A stretch of 49,027 bases of DNA from Terriglobia bacterium (GTDB lineage: Bacteria > Acidobacteriota > Terriglobia > Bryobacterales > Bryobacteraceae). The translations under genes and the position numbers were made by a program. Under the pieces are notes generated by a model that was given only the letters and a program-made list of their open reading frames with translations, searched no databases and was not told where the DNA came from. Positions 16,731-25,326 of the stretch are shown here, piece after piece. Each line of letters begins with the position of its first letter. The first letter of the stretch is position 1. The stretch spans positions 1 to 49,027 of the forward strand of contig JANXYJ010000146.1 of NCBI GenBank assembly GCA_025350105.1, written 5' to 3'.

Positions 16731-17246
16731 GTGAGTGAAAACTTTGTCGCGATCGGCCGGTTGACCAAAACTCGCGGAAGGCGCGGCGAGTTGCTGGCGG
16801 AGTTCGATAGCGCGGACCCTGAAAGGTTGCAGCGCCTGAGGAACGTAGTACTGAGTTTAGGAGCCCGCCGGGAGAGCTTTCCCATTGAAGAAATTTGGGA
16901 TCATTCCGGCCGGTTGGTGGTGAAGTTGGAAGGCATCGATTCTATTGATGATGCCGAACCCTGGGAGCGGGCCGAAATTCTGGTTCCTCGGGAAGAAGTG
17001 GCTCCGCCGGAGGAAGGTGCGTTCTCGCATCAGGACCTGGTGGGTTGTAAAGTAGAGCAGGCGGGTGTCGAAATTGGGGTTATTCAAGGGGTTGAGGAAT
17101 ATGGCGGTACGCCGCTGTTGCAGGTGGAGGCGGCCGACGGCCGGGAAATCCTGATTCCTTTCGCCAAGGCGATTTGCAAGGAAATTGATGTGGCGGCGAA
17201 GCGGATCCGCGTGGAGTTGCCCGAAGGGCTTTTGGATCTGCCGTAG
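16731..17246 (+). CDS. rimM: 16S rRNA processing/ribosome maturation factor RimM
   Basis: A 171-residue protein with the RimM opening 'FVAIGRLTKTRGRRGELLAE' and a middle 'VVKLEGIDSIDDAEPWERAEILVPREE'. The C-terminal PRC barrel reads 'LVGCKVEQ.GVEIGVIQGVEEYGGTPLLQVE'. It ends with 'LIPFAKAICKEIDVAAKRIRVELPEGLLDL', with the usual IPF strand. RimM binds S19 and helps mature the 30S head. The start is a GTG with only a weak upstream purine stretch. It precedes trmD by 46 bases, as in most bacteria. Confidence 0.94.
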   Translation: MSENFVAIGRLTKTRGRRGELLAEFDSADPERLQRLRNVVLSLGARRESFPIEEIWDHSGRLVVKLEGIDSIDDAEPWERAEILVPREEVAPPEEGAFSHQDLVGCKVEQAGVEIGVIQGVEEYGGTPLLQVEAADGREILIPFAKAICKEIDVAAKRIRVELPEGLLDLP

Positions 17247-17292
17247 TGGTAGATCTGCTGTGATCATAGTTCTGCCCTAAAGTGAGCCAAGT

Positions 17293-18096
17293 GTGAAGTT
17301 TCACATCGTAACGATTTTCCCCGAATTCTTCCGGGGACCCTTCGATTACGGCGTGGTGCAGAAAGCTTGTGTCGCCGGGTTGATTGAGATTCAGGTGCAC
17401 GATCTGCGAACCTGGACCTATGACCGCCATCGGACCGTGGACGACCGGCCTTTTGGTGGCGGTGAAGGGATGCTTCTGAAGCCCGCACCTCTGTTTGAGG
17501 CGGTGGAGTCGATTTGGCCGGGCGATCCTGGGAAAGGTGATGTTGACCAGGGTCAACGCAGGCCGGGCAGGAAAGTGATTCTGCTTTCGGCGCAAGGTGC
17601 CAGGTTCGATCAGGCCAAGGCCCGCGAGTACAGCCGGTTGGATGAGTTGTTGCTGATCTGTGGCCGCTACGAAGGCGTGGATGAACGGGTGGCCGAACAT
17701 TTGGCCGACGAAGAGCTTTCAATCGGCGACTATGTTTTAAGCGGCGGGGAATTGGCCGCCGCCGTTGTAGTGGATGCGGTGGCCCGTTTGCGGGACGGCG
17801 TGCTGGGCAACCAGGCGTCGACGGTGGATGAGTCTTTTAGTGATCGGTCGGGTAGTGATCGATCGGGTAGTGATCGATCGTTAAATGACCGGTTGAATAC
17901 GCCCGGTGCTGATAGGCCGGGCGAACAACGTGAGCCGGCATTATTATTAGACTGGCCCCAGTACACCCGGCCCGCTGAGTTTCGCGGCTGGAAAGTGCCG
18001 GATGTTTTAGTCGGCGGCAATCATGAAGAGATTGCCAAGTGGCGGCGAAAAGCCGCCCGCGAGAAAACGGCGCGCAACCGTCCGGACTTACTTTAA
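17293..18096 (+). CDS. trmD: tRNA (guanine-N1)-methyltransferase TrmD with an expanded linker
   Basis: A SPOUT-class enzyme that makes m1G37 in tRNAs reading CNN and some other codons, preventing +1 frameshifting. Motifs seen are 'IVTIFPEFF', 'RTVDDRPFGGGEGMLL', 'LICGRYEGVDERV' and the knot 'EELSIGDYVLSGGELAA'. The C-terminal domain has 'LLLDWPQYTRPAEFRGWKVPDVLVGGNHEEIAKWRR' in outline. Between the conserved 'DESF' (~residue 180) and 'LLLDWPQYTRP' (~217) lies an extra stretch of about 30 residues made of SDRSG repeats and a short acidic tail. Normal TrmD has only a few residues there. The GTG start overlaps no other gene. The insert is in the flexible inter-domain linker and need not harm activity. 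Confidence 0.95.
   Translation: MKFHIVTIFPEFFRGPFDYGVVQKACVAGLIEIQVHDLRTWTYDRHRTVDDRPFGGGEGMLLKPAPLFEAVESIWPGDPGKGDVDQGQRRPGRKVILLSAQGARFDQAKAREYSRLDELLLICGRYEGVDERVAEHLADEELSIGDYVLSGGELAAAVVVDAVARLRDGVLGNQASTVDESFSDRSGSDRSGSDRSLNDRLNTPGADRPGEQREPALLLDWPQYTRPAEFRGWKVPDVLVGGNHEEIAKWRRKAAREKTARNRPDLL
17839..17898 (+). repeat. 15-bp in-frame tandem repeats inside trmD
   Basis: AGTGATCGGTCGGGT, AGTGATCGATCGGGT and AGTGATCGATCGTTA follow one another, with a degenerate fourth unit AATGACCGGTTGAAT. They encode SDRSG, SDRSG, SDRSL and NDRLN. The frame is preserved because the unit is 15 bases. Confidence 0.93.
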
Positions 18097-18163
18097 TGTT
18101 GGCCGGATTTGTTAAACGAATAGCGTAAGTTTAGGTTTACGACAGAAAGCAGGAAACGGCATT

Positions 18164-18511
18164 ATGCAAAACGCAGTCATGAACAAGATTCTCACCGCCA
18201 ACAAGCGTTCGGATCTGCCCGTGTTTCGTACCGGTGACACCGTTAAGGTTCACGTGAAGATCAAAGAGGGCGAAAAAGAACGCCTGCAGGTGTTTGAAGG
18301 CGTGGTTATCGCCCGCCACAACACCGGCATGGGCGAAACCGTCACCGTCCGCAAAATCAGCTTTGGCCATGGAGTGGAACGCATCTTCCCCATGAACGCC
18401 CCGGTTGTTGATCACATCGACATCGTGCGCACTGGCCGCACCCGCCGCTCGAAACTATACTATCTGCGCGGCTTGAAGGGCAAGAACGCACGCTTGAAGG
18501 AGCGCGTTTAA
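18164..18511 (+). CDS. rplS: 50S ribosomal protein L19
   Basis: A 115-residue protein with the whole L19 signature: '[33 protein letters not shown]' in outline. It continues '[20 protein letters not shown]' and the basic C-terminus '[22 protein letters not shown]'. L19 sits at the 30S-50S interface. It follows trmD by 67 bases and precedes rnhB by 14 bases, an order common to most bacteria. Confidence 0.97.
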   Translation: MQNAVMNKILTANKRSDLPVFRTGDTVKVHVKIKEGEKERLQVFEGVVIARHNTGMGETVTVRKISFGHGVERIFPMNAPVVDHIDIVRTGRTRRSKLYYLRGLKGKNARLKERV

Positions 18512-18525
18512 CCCTTTTCGCTCCC

Positions 18526-19212
18526 ATGCCTTCCAGTTGTTATGAGCGCGCGGCCCGCCGCGCCGGTTATCGAACGATCGCCGGTGTGGATGAGGCGGGC
18601 CGCGGAGCTCTTTTTGGTCCCGTCTTCGCCGCCGCCGTGGTGCTGGACCCGGCACGGCCCATCCGCGGTCTGGACGATTCCAAACAGTTGGCGCCGGCCC
18701 GCCGTGAAGTGCTGGCCCAGCGGATTCGCGAACGCGCCTTGGCTTGGGCCGTGGCTGGCTCGGACGCTTTTGAAATCGACCGCGTGAATATCCTGGAAGC
18801 CTCGCGCATCGCCATGCGCCGGTCCATTGAAAAATTAGCCCTCCGCTGCGACTACCTTTTGATCGACGCCATCAAAGTGGATTTGCCGATTCCGCAAAGG
18901 CCGCTCATTCATGGTGATTCGCTCAGTTTTTCCATCGCCGCGGCCTCCATCCTTGCAAAAGTGGAGCGCGACCACGCCCTGCATTTCTGGGACCAGGTTT
19001 TCCCGGAATTTGGTTTTGCCCGCAACAAAGGTTACGGAACGGCCTACCACCTGACGGCGCTCGATCACCAGGGACCCACCGCTTTGCACCGTTACAGCTT
19101 TGCTCCGGTCCGCAACGCCGCTAAATTCGCACACCAACGTGACCAGTGGTCGGGATACCCTGCCCGCACCGCACCCATCTCACCCCAAGGCGAGCTTTTC
19201 GCATGCCCCTGA
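18526..19212 (+). CDS. rnhB: ribonuclease HII
   Basis: A 228-residue enzyme that cleaves the RNA strand of RNA-DNA hybrids and removes single ribonucleotides from DNA. The metal-binding 'AGVDEAGRGALFGPVFAAAVVL' stretch gives the first Asp and Glu. 'YLLIDAIKVDLP' gives the third acid and 'IAAASILAKVERDHALHFWDQVFPEFGFARNKGYGTAYH' in outline carries the final Asp and the conserved KGYGT. The usual 'GRGPLAGPV' is 'GRGALFGPV' here, a conservative variant. The C-terminal tail after residue ~205 is not conserved and overlaps the start of the next gene by 10 bases. Confidence 0.95.
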   Translation: MPSSCYERAARRAGYRTIAGVDEAGRGALFGPVFAAAVVLDPARPIRGLDDSKQLAPARREVLAQRIRERALAWAVAGSDAFEIDRVNILEASRIAMRRSIEKLALRCDYLLIDAIKVDLPIPQRPLIHGDSLSFSIAAASILAKVERDHALHFWDQVFPEFGFARNKGYGTAYHLTALDHQGPTALHRYSFAPVRNAAKFAHQRDQWSGYPARTAPISPQGELFACP

Positions 19213-19631
19213 CCCCCAGATCAGAATCCCAAGGATCAGAGACTCCCGGATCAGAAAGCGGATCAGCGGCCGCCGGTACCAATCCCGATCAGCCCACCAG
19301 TCCATCCCCACTCTCGGCCCCCATCGCGCCGCCGTTGGCCATGCCGTTGGCAGCCAAACGCGGCCACAGCCGCTTGTGGGACATGATCTTCGCCATTCTA
19401 ACCCTAGAGATCGGACTGTTCCTGCTCATCTACCCCTGGATGGATTCCTGGAACCTGAACCACTTCCCGGCACAGTTGCGAAATTACATTCACAACTACA
19501 ATCCTTTCGGCTTCAGTCTGGAAGACCTTTGGGACGACCCATTCTTCCGGGGAGCCGTCAGCGGCCTAGGCTTGGTAAACCTCTGGATCTGCGTGCGCGA
19601 AGTGGTACGCCTGGTCCGTCCCTCTCACTAA
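19203..19631 (+). CDS. small single-span membrane protein, unknown function
   Basis: A 142-residue protein not assigned to a family. Residues 1-50 are a Ser/Pro/Gly-rich, probably disordered cytoplasmic tail built partly from imperfect 'GSE' and 'SES' repeats. A strong membrane span follows ('MIFAILTLEIGLFLLIYPW', ~63-81), then a short amphipathic segment with 'NYIHNYNPFGFSLEDLWDDPFFRGAVSGLG' in outline, and a second weakly hydrophobic helix. Similar 'NPFGFSLEDLWDDPFFRGAVSGLG' proteins occur after rnhB in other acidobacteria as I recall, but no role is known. The ATG at 19203 overlaps the rnhB stop, suggesting coupled translation. Confidence 0.7.
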   Translation: MPLTPRSESQGSETPGSESGSAAAGTNPDQPTSPSPLSAPIAPPLAMPLAAKRGHSRLWDMIFAILTLEIGLFLLIYPWMDSWNLNHFPAQLRNYIHNYNPFGFSLEDLWDDPFFRGAVSGLGLVNLWICVREVVRLVRPSH

Positions 19632-19714
19632 CAGCCGTTTTCCCCTAACCGACAGCAATAAAATCGCTTACCCTCATTACCCCAGGCCGATAGCACCATA
19701 ATGTCCGCGTCAAT

Positions 19715-19755
19715 ACTACGGATCAATCCTACGGATCAGCACTACGGATTAATCC
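19715..19755. repeat. 26-bp-period direct repeat
   Basis: ACTACGGATCAATCC (19715-19729) recurs as ACTACGGATTAATCC (19741-19755) with a partial CTACGGATCAG copy between. It lies in the gap before the small secreted peptide. Confidence 0.7.
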
Positions 19756-19860
19756 TATACGCATCAGTGCTTTCCCGGAGATATCATGTAAGTGGTTTAC
19801 CTTAGAGCGGTAAGGGTTTGCACTAAGGAAACGACTTTAGACATGGAGGTCTTGTTCCTT

Positions 19861-19950
19861 ATGAAACGTATTTTTATCACGGTTGCTCTGGCCGCTCTGG
19901 CGCTCTGCTCCACCCTGCTAGCGCACGGCGAAGTTGGGATTGGCCTTTAA
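19861..19950 (+). CDS. 29-residue putative secreted peptide
   Basis: Reads MKRIFITVALAALALCS followed by TLLAHGEVGIGL: two basic residues, a 17-residue hydrophobic core and an Ala-His-Gly site, that is, a signal peptide with almost no mature part. A GGAGG at 19845-19849 lies 11 bases upstream. An alternative in-frame ATG at 19843 would add six residues. No homologue is recalled. The 230 bases before it hold only the direct repeat noted above and a potential stem in which AAGGAA (19825-) pairs with TTCCTT (19855-19860) just before the ATG. It could be a real small protein or the remnant of a longer exported protein. Confidence 0.4.
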   Translation: MKRIFITVALAALALCSTLLAHGEVGIGL

Positions 19951-20023
19951 TCGAAGGTACCCATTCTTAATTCAACTAGTGCCGGAGTTCTGATACGATC
20001 AGACGATTGAGAGGACTCCGGCA

Positions 20024-20731
20024 ATGGTTTTGTTTGGCACAGTAGCCACCTTCCTCAGCATCGCTCTGGACGTGGTACTGGTTATTCTGCTGCTTCGCGG
20101 TCCCTTCCGTCAGTTTCCCGTCCTGTTCACCTTTGCGTCGGTCCACTTCCTCACCGGTATCCTCGAGCTTGGCCTGTCCTATCTGGTTGGCCCGGCGGCC
20201 ACTCTCTACGTAAACATCTATTGGATTGACGAAATACTGGTTGATGTTCTCCTGTTTTTGTTGGTCATCGTCCTCATCCGCGTCGCGGCGGCTGGCAGGC
20301 CGGCTGGGGCGGCCGCAGGCAAGATCCTGGTTTTGGCCGTATTGGCGGCCGCCGGATTGCCATTCCTGTTCGGACACCGCGCGTTTATCCCGGCGAGTTC
20401 GCCGGTGCGCCTGAATGGCCGCTGGTTCTTTACGGCAAGCCAGATTCTTAACTTCGGTGGCGCTATCATGAATCTTGTGCTTTGGGGAAACCTGATTGGT
20501 GTCAAACAGCGTGATCCCCGCATGCTTACCATCTGCGCTGGGTTAGGAATCGCCATCACCGGTGAAGCCATTCGCTACGGCCTCCTGGCGCTCAGCACGT
20601 CCCCAGGGCTGCGCCAGGCAAGCAACGTGCTTGGCACATTAACCCACACCGCGGGTTGGGTGATCTGGTGCTGGGCCTTTCGTCCGCGCTCGTCTGAAGC
20701 AATGCCCACGGCTACTTCTTCCGGATACTGA
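20024..20731 (+). CDS. multi-span membrane protein, unknown function
   Basis: A 235-residue protein with about seven hydrophobic segments: 'VATFLSIALDVVLVILLL' at 7-24, then about 37-58, 70-88, 100-117, 140-155, 165-185 and 198-216. Charged loops are short. The alternation resembles acidobacterial 7-span proteins annotated as hypothetical. No catalytic or binding motif is visible. An in-frame GTG or ATG earlier is absent; the ATG follows 'GAGAGGACTCC', a plausible GAGG ribosome binding site. Convergent with aspS, two bases apart from its stop codon, leaving no room for a terminator. Confidence 0.72.
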   Translation: MVLFGTVATFLSIALDVVLVILLLRGPFRQFPVLFTFASVHFLTGILELGLSYLVGPAATLYVNIYWIDEILVDVLLFLLVIVLIRVAAAGRPAGAAAGKILVLAVLAAAGLPFLFGHRAFIPASSPVRLNGRWFFTASQILNFGGAIMNLVLWGNLIGVKQRDPRMLTICAGLGIAITGEAIRYGLLALSTSPGLRQASNVLGTLTHTAGWVIWCWAFRPRSSEAMPTATSSGY

Positions 20732-20733
20732 TC

Positions 20734-22512
20734 CTACTTTTTGCGGATACTAATTCCCAATTCCCGCAGCGCGCGTTCCGGCACATCCGACGGCGCCTCG
20801 CACATCAGGTCCGTCCCCTTGGCGGTTTTCGGGAACGGGATCACATCGCGGATGGAGGTTTCCCCCGCCAGAAGCATCACTAAACGATCCAGGCCCAGCG
20901 CAATGCCTCCATGCGGCGGAGCCCCGTACTCCAATGCGTCCAGCAAAAAGCCAAATTTGTGGCGCGCTTCTTCATCCGATAATCCCAGCGCCGCGAACAC
21001 CTGCGCCTGTACATCCCGGCGATGAATACGAATGGAGCCAGACCCCAATTCAATGCCGTTCAGCACCACGTCATACGATTTCGCGCGGCAACGCGCCGGA
21101 TCGCTGGTCAGCTTCTCCAGATCCTCGTCATGAACGGAAGTAAACGGATGATGCGCCGCGTTCCAGCGGCTCTCTTCCTCGTCCCACTCAAACATCGGGA
21201 AGTCCACCACCCATAGAAAGCGGAAATCTTTCGGGTCCAGCAATTTGTGCCGGTCGTTATATTTCTGCCCGGCATGCAGACGCAACTGTCCCGCGGCCTG
21301 CAGCACGGTTTCTTCCGGACGCTGCCCCTTGGCCTCGCTCCCCCAGCCGCACAGAATCAGCAAATCATCTTCACCCGCATCCGTGCGCTTGCGAACCTGC
21401 TCCATCGCCGCCGGAAAATCGCGTTCCAGGCGCTTGGCGTCATCGTAAACGCGCAGGCCCTTCTCCTGGCCAAACGCTTTCAGTTCATCGCGCTCTTTGC
21501 GGCTCACCGGTCCCGTTTTTGGAATACAGATGGCCACCAGCGGCAGGCCCTCCGGCGTCAGCCCCTCGCCCTTAAAAAGATCTTCCACGCATTGAAACGG
21601 CGGCAATCGCAGATCCGGTTTATCGGACCCATACGAATGCATCGCCTGCTGATACGTCAGCCGGGGCAGCGGCAGCTTTACTTCATACCCCGCCACCGCC
21701 GCAATGCGCTGGATCAACGGCTCAATGGCCTGGTAGATAGTCTCCTGTTGCGGGAACGACATTTCCAAATCGATCTGCGTGAACTCCGGTTGCCGGTCGG
21801 CTCGCAAATCCTCGTCGCGGAAGCAACGTACGATCTGAAAATATTTGTCGAAGCCAGCCACCATTAAAAGCTGCTTGAAAATTTGCGGCGATTGCGGCAG
21901 CGCGTAAAAACTCCCCGGCGCCACCCGCGACGGCACCAGATAATCGCGCGCCCCTTCTGGCGTCGACCGCGTCATGTACGGCGTTTCGATTTCTAAAAAA
22001 CCTTGTTCGGTGAGTGACTGGCGTACGGCATAGGCGATCTTCGAACGCAGGATAATATTGTGCTGCATGCGCGGACGCCGCAAGTCCACGTAACGGTATT
22101 TCAGGCGGGCGTCTTCCTTAACGTCCACATTGTCTTCCATGGGAAACGGCGGCGTTTTGGCTTCGTTCAATATCCAAAGCTTGTCTACGACGATTTCTAT
22201 TTCGCCCGTTGGGATGGCTGGGTTGATATTTTCAGCCGTGCGCAACTTCACCACGCCCTCGGCTGCAATCACATATTCAGCGGCCAGCATCTCAGCCTTT
22301 TGGTGCACCGCGGTTTCGCCGTCTTCATGAAATACCAACTGCGTCACGCCTTCGCGGTCGCGCAAATGAATGAAGATCACCCCACCCAAATCGCGGCGCC
22401 GGTGAACCCAGCCCATCAAAATGGCCCGCTGGCCGGCATGAGCGGCGCGCAGGTCGCCACAATTGTGTGTTCGGCGCAAATCGCCGAGAAAATCGAGAGG
22501 TACGGATGGCAT
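20734..22512 (-). CDS. aspS: aspartyl-tRNA synthetase
   Basis: A 592-residue bacterial-type class II synthetase. The OB-fold anticodon domain has '[23 protein letters not shown]' in outline at about 30-52. Motif 1 is '[26 protein letters not shown]', motif 2 '[24 protein letters not shown]' and motif 3 '[16 protein letters not shown]'. The bacterial insertion domain (GAD, ~300-420) is present. The residue after 'RRD' is Leu, as in discriminating enzymes of the E. coli kind, while the second specificity position (…AENIN…) is Glu rather than Lys. Whether it also charges tRNA-Asn cannot be settled here. It is followed closely upstream by hisS. Confidence 0.96.
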   Translation of the reverse strand: MPSVPLDFLGDLRRTHNCGDLRAAHAGQRAILMGWVHRRRDLGGVIFIHLRDREGVTQLVFHEDGETAVHQKAEMLAAEYVIAAEGVVKLRTAENINPAIPTGEIEIVVDKLWILNEAKTPPFPMEDNVDVKEDARLKYRYVDLRRPRMQHNIILRSKIAYAVRQSLTEQGFLEIETPYMTRSTPEGARDYLVPSRVAPGSFYALPQSPQIFKQLLMVAGFDKYFQIVRCFRDEDLRADRQPEFTQIDLEMSFPQQETIYQAIEPLIQRIAAVAGYEVKLPLPRLTYQQAMHSYGSDKPDLRLPPFQCVEDLFKGEGLTPEGLPLVAICIPKTGPVSRKERDELKAFGQEKGLRVYDDAKRLERDFPAAMEQVRKRTDAGEDDLLILCGWGSEAKGQRPEETVLQAAGQLRLHAGQKYNDRHKLLDPKDFRFLWVVDFPMFEWDEEESRWNAAHHPFTSVHDEDLEKLTSDPARCRAKSYDVVLNGIELGSGSIRIHRRDVQAQVFAALGLSDEEARHKFGFLLDALEYGAPPHGGIALGLDRLVMLLAGETSIRDVIPFPKTAKGTDLMCEAPSDVPERALRELGISIRKK

Positions 22513-22517
22513 GTGTA

Positions 22518-23843
22518 TTATTTTCGTTTAAAAAGGTCAACTAGATCGTCAAACGAAGCAAACGGAATTTTTACCTGAATGCTGGTTTTCATATTCTTTA
22601 CTAGATATTGCTTTTCGTTAATCTCATTCTCGCCCAGTATCAGCGCGAAGCGGGCACCTTGTTTACTGGCCAATTCGAGCCCACGCTTTAGCCGAGAGTC
22701 AGGCGAGCATTCGACAGCGAAGCCGCAGGAGCGCAATCTCGCTGCGACTTCCGGACCGTACCCGTCGCGCTCCCCCGGTTCCCAGGAAACTTTGCGTACG
22801 TAAGCAAGATCTCGCATGTCGATTAGAAAAACGTCCATTTCATAAACTGGCTCGCCGCCTGTCTGGCTAACACTCATCACTAGACGGTCTTCACCGATCG
22901 AAAAACCAATACCCGGTGCGGGAACCCGTGAGCCCAATGACTCCGCCAATCCGTCGTAACGGCCCCCGCCTAATACGGCGCTTTGTGCACCAAGGGAACC
23001 ATGCGTTACCTCGAAAGTCGTTCGCATGTAGTAATCCAGACCTCGAACCAGTCGAGGCCGGACCTCATAAACGATATTCCGATTCCAGAGCTGGGTCTCA
23101 ACGACATTTCTGTGTATATTGCACTCTCGACACAGGTAATCTAGAATCGACGGCAACGTTTCGATGATGGGCTGATCCTCGGGAATCTTACAGTCCAAGA
23201 CTCGCAAAGGATTGGTCACCGCGCGCCGCTGGCAATCCGCGCACATGGTTGCAGCGACGTCGCGTAGTTTCTCCTTTAGCGCAGCGACGAATATGGGGCG
23301 GCAGCTAGCGCAGCCTACGGAATTAATCAGCAGACGAAAACCTTCTTTGTCATCGCCCGCTACGTCTTCCACGGGCTTTAGTCCTACCTGTTTGAGAATC
23401 TCCACCACCATCTCAATCACTTCGGCGTCCACAATCGGCGATTCCGATCCGATCGCCTCCGCGCCAATCTGATAAAACTGCCGATACCGCCCCTTTTGCG
23501 GCCTTTCCCGCCGGAACATCGGACCCATGTAGTAATATTTTTTGACGCCGACAACCTGATCCAAACGATGCTCAATATACGCCCGCATGACGCTGGCCGT
23601 GTTCTCCGGCCGCAAGGTCAACGACGTTTTGTCGCGGTCCTCCCAGGTGTACATCTCCTTGCCAACAATGTCCGTGTCCTCGCCCACGCCGCGCGCAAAC
23701 AGCGCTGTTTCCTCGAAAATCGGCGTGCGAATTTCGTGATAGTTGAACGTGCGAAACACCTCGCGCGCCACCCGCTCCACATGGTTCCATACCGCGCTCG
23801 ATGGCGGAAGAATGTCGCGCGTGCCTTTGATGGCTTTGATCAT
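22518..23843 (-). CDS. hisS: histidyl-tRNA synthetase
   Basis: A 441-residue class II synthetase. It starts '[14 protein letters not shown]', the standard HisRS opening. Motif 1 is in '[25 protein letters not shown]' and motif 2 in '[24 protein letters not shown]'. The histidine-specific '[15 protein letters not shown]' and '[10 protein letters not shown]' loops are present, with an anticodon-binding C-terminal domain after residue ~345. The frame is open 29 codons further upstream, but that part is a translated 30-bp tandem repeat and is not conserved, so the ATG at 23843 is chosen. The stop is five bases before the aspS start, so the two synthetase genes form an operon. Confidence 0.96.
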   Translation of the reverse strand: MIKAIKGTRDILPPSSAVWNHVERVAREVFRTFNYHEIRTPIFEETALFARGVGEDTDIVGKEMYTWEDRDKTSLTLRPENTASVMRAYIEHRLDQVVGVKKYYYMGPMFRRERPQKGRYRQFYQIGAEAIGSESPIVDAEVIEMVVEILKQVGLKPVEDVAGDDKEGFRLLINSVGCASCRPIFVAALKEKLRDVAATMCADCQRRAVTNPLRVLDCKIPEDQPIIETLPSILDYLCRECNIHRNVVETQLWNRNIVYEVRPRLVRGLDYYMRTTFEVTHGSLGAQSAVLGGGRYDGLAESLGSRVPAPGIGFSIGEDRLVMSVSQTGGEPVYEMDVFLIDMRDLAYVRKVSWEPGERDGYGPEVAARLRSCGFAVECSPDSRLKRGLELASKQGARFALILGENEINEKQYLVKNMKTSIQVKIPFASFDDLVDLFKRK

Positions 23844-23850
23844 GTGGAAC

Positions 23851-23907
23851 TCTTCGCCTGACGGCTGGTCACGTTTGGATTCTTCGCCTGACGGCGGGTC
23901 ACGTTTG
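23851..23907. repeat. 30-bp tandem duplication upstream of hisS
   Basis: TCTTCGCCTGACGGCTGGTC ACGTTTG at 23851-23877 recurs with one change at 23881-23907. It lies in the leader of hisS. Confidence 0.9.
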
Positions 23908-23941
23908 CCGCGTGTAGAACGACCGCCCACGACCGCACCAA

Positions 23942-23960
23942 GCCGCGACCGTCAGGGAGC
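23942..23960. repeat. dispersed GCCGCGACCGTCAGGGAGC element
   Basis: Matches the elements at 16211-16229 (CCGCGACCGTGAGGAAGCG) and 16680-16698 (CCGCGACCATTAGGGAGCG). A dispersed intergenic repeat family is inferred. Confidence 0.65.
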
Positions 23961-23976
23961 GACGCAGGACCTCGCG

Positions 23977-24492
23977 TCACGATTGCTCTTCCGTCAAAAA
24001 AATCGCCGCCTTTTCCACGTAATGCTTCATGCCTTCGGCAAACCGCGTCTGCTCTTCCGGCGTCACCGCGCGCTTCGGTTTCGCCGGCACACCCATCACC
24101 AACGTATTCGCCGGCACTTCCATGCCCTCCGGAATCAACGACCCGGCAGCCACCACCGAACCCTTCCCAATCCGAGCCTTGTTCAAGACAATCGCGCCAA
24201 TGCCAATCAGCGCGTCATCCTCCACCGTGCAGCCATGCAGCATCACCAAATGCCCCACCGTCACCCGGTTGCCCACCGTGCATGGAATCCCTTCATCGGC
24301 ATGCAGCACGCTGTTGTCCTGAATGCTGGTCTCCGCGCCAATGGAAATCCGCGCCGTATCGCCGCGCACGGTTACGTTGGGCCACACGCTGCTGTGCTCG
24401 CCAATCACCACATCGCCAATCACCACCGCACTGGGATCAACATAAGCCGAGGCGGCAACGGACGGCATAACGCCGCGATATTTACGAAGCAT
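23977..24492 (-). CDS. gamma-class carbonic anhydrase family protein
   Basis: A 171-residue left-handed beta-helix protein made of hexapeptide repeats ('VVIGDVVIGEHSSVWPNVTVRGD' and onward). The three metal-binding histidines expected of the gamma class are H64 (NSVLH), H81 (VTVGH) and H86 (VMLH). Members of this YrdA/PaaY-like group bind zinc or iron; some hydrate CO2 and others have lost activity. The pattern is full length with a C-terminal helix 'EEQTRFAEGMKHYVEKA'. It is the only gene on this transcript, with hisS downstream on the same strand after a gap containing two repeat elements. A 12-bp tandem repeat lies just upstream of its start. Confidence 0.88.
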   Translation of the reverse strand: MLRKYRGVMPSVAASAYVDPSAVVIGDVVIGEHSSVWPNVTVRGDTARISIGAETSIQDNSVLHADEGIPCTVGNRVTVGHLVMLHGCTVEDDALIGIGAIVLNKARIGKGSVVAAGSLIPEGMEVPANTLVMGVPAKPKRAVTPEEQTRFAEGMKHYVEKAAIFLTEEQS

Positions 24493-24872
24493 GGCAGTTA
24501 TTCAAAAAGGGACGTTCCAACAGCTTTGGCGCAGGGTTAACTCTAGGGTTAACTCTTATGTTACACCGCTTCGCCCGCTCCCGCCTTTTTCGCGGCGCCG
24601 AGCTTTTGCCCTTCGTTTCGATGTTCAGAATTTTTTTCTGTAGGACACGTTGAATCTAAAGCAAACGCCTTTGTTGGCGGAAAAAACTGCACGGCGCAAT
24701 CATCGCCCGATGGGTCGGGAGAGCCCCTGAATGCAACAAAACAAGAGTCGGCATGAATGTTGCGGGCATGGCACGGCGATTGCACTACCATTCGGCGTGG
24801 TCGGCCGCACCGGTTCTTGCTTTAATCCCAACGGAGCGGCACGAACACAAAATCATAAAGGAGTCATACCCG
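24493..24872. other. non-coding stretch between divergent genes
   Basis: No convincing gene. It contains the tandem AGGGTTAACTCT repeat (24533-24556) near the carbonic anhydrase promoter side, and the leader of the exported-protein gene at 24873. Short open frames on the minus strand (ending at 24561) have no coding features. Confidence 0.5.
24533..24556. repeat. 12-bp tandem repeat AGGGTTAACTCT x2
   Basis: Two perfect adjacent copies, each centred on the palindrome GTTAAC. They lie 41-64 bases upstream of the carbonic anhydrase start, a position suitable for regulator binding, but a chance duplication is equally possible. Confidence 0.6.
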
Positions 24873-25190
24873 ATGAAAGCATTTCAATTCCTGATTCTAT
24901 TCTCCCTGGCCTCAGCACTGTGCTTCGCTGAAAGCTGGACCGGAAAACTGGTGGACGCCAATTGCCTGGAGCAAAGCCAAGGTCAAAATAAAGCCGCCAG
25001 CTGCACGCCCACGGCGAAAACCGCCAGTTTTGGCCTGGAAACCGGCGATGGCAAGGTGTTTCGGCTGGATGCGGCCGGCAACGCAAAGGCTGCGGCCATG
25101 GTGAAATCCGGCAAGACCGACGCCGCCGTCACCATCAGCGGAGCCATGAACGGCGAAACCGTCAAGGTGGATTCGATTAGCCAGCAGTAA
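24873..25190 (+). CDS. small exported protein, unknown function
   Basis: A 105-residue protein with a clear signal peptide, MKAFQFLILFSLASALCFAE. A mature part of about 85 residues follows, with 'SWTGKLVDANCLEQSQ', a Cys pair (about residues 32 and 48) and repeated short 'G-D-G' turns. The pattern 'W.G.LVD..C......C.......FGL...DGK...LD..GN' is shared by several acidobacterial exported proteins of unknown function, where the two cysteines may form a disulfide. An AAGGAG box at 24858-24863 is nine bases from the ATG; upstream in-frame starts lack such a site. Confidence 0.75.
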   Translation: MKAFQFLILFSLASALCFAESWTGKLVDANCLEQSQGQNKAASCTPTAKTASFGLETGDGKVFRLDAAGNAKAAAMVKSGKTDAAVTISGAMNGETVKVDSISQQ

Positions 25191-25326
25191 GCGCAGGTTG
25201 TCTTTTTTCGTTCATCAATTCAATTCATCAATTCAAAACAAAATCATCGCAAAAGGGGCGCGGTCGGGCTCATAGGGGAGCGTCCCGAAATCACCGAAAA
25301 TCAACTCTAAAAGAGGCAAGGCACCT

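Noticed and set aside
24561-24791. A 76-codon minus-strand frame
   Set aside because: No recognisable domain; lies in the promoter side of two genes.
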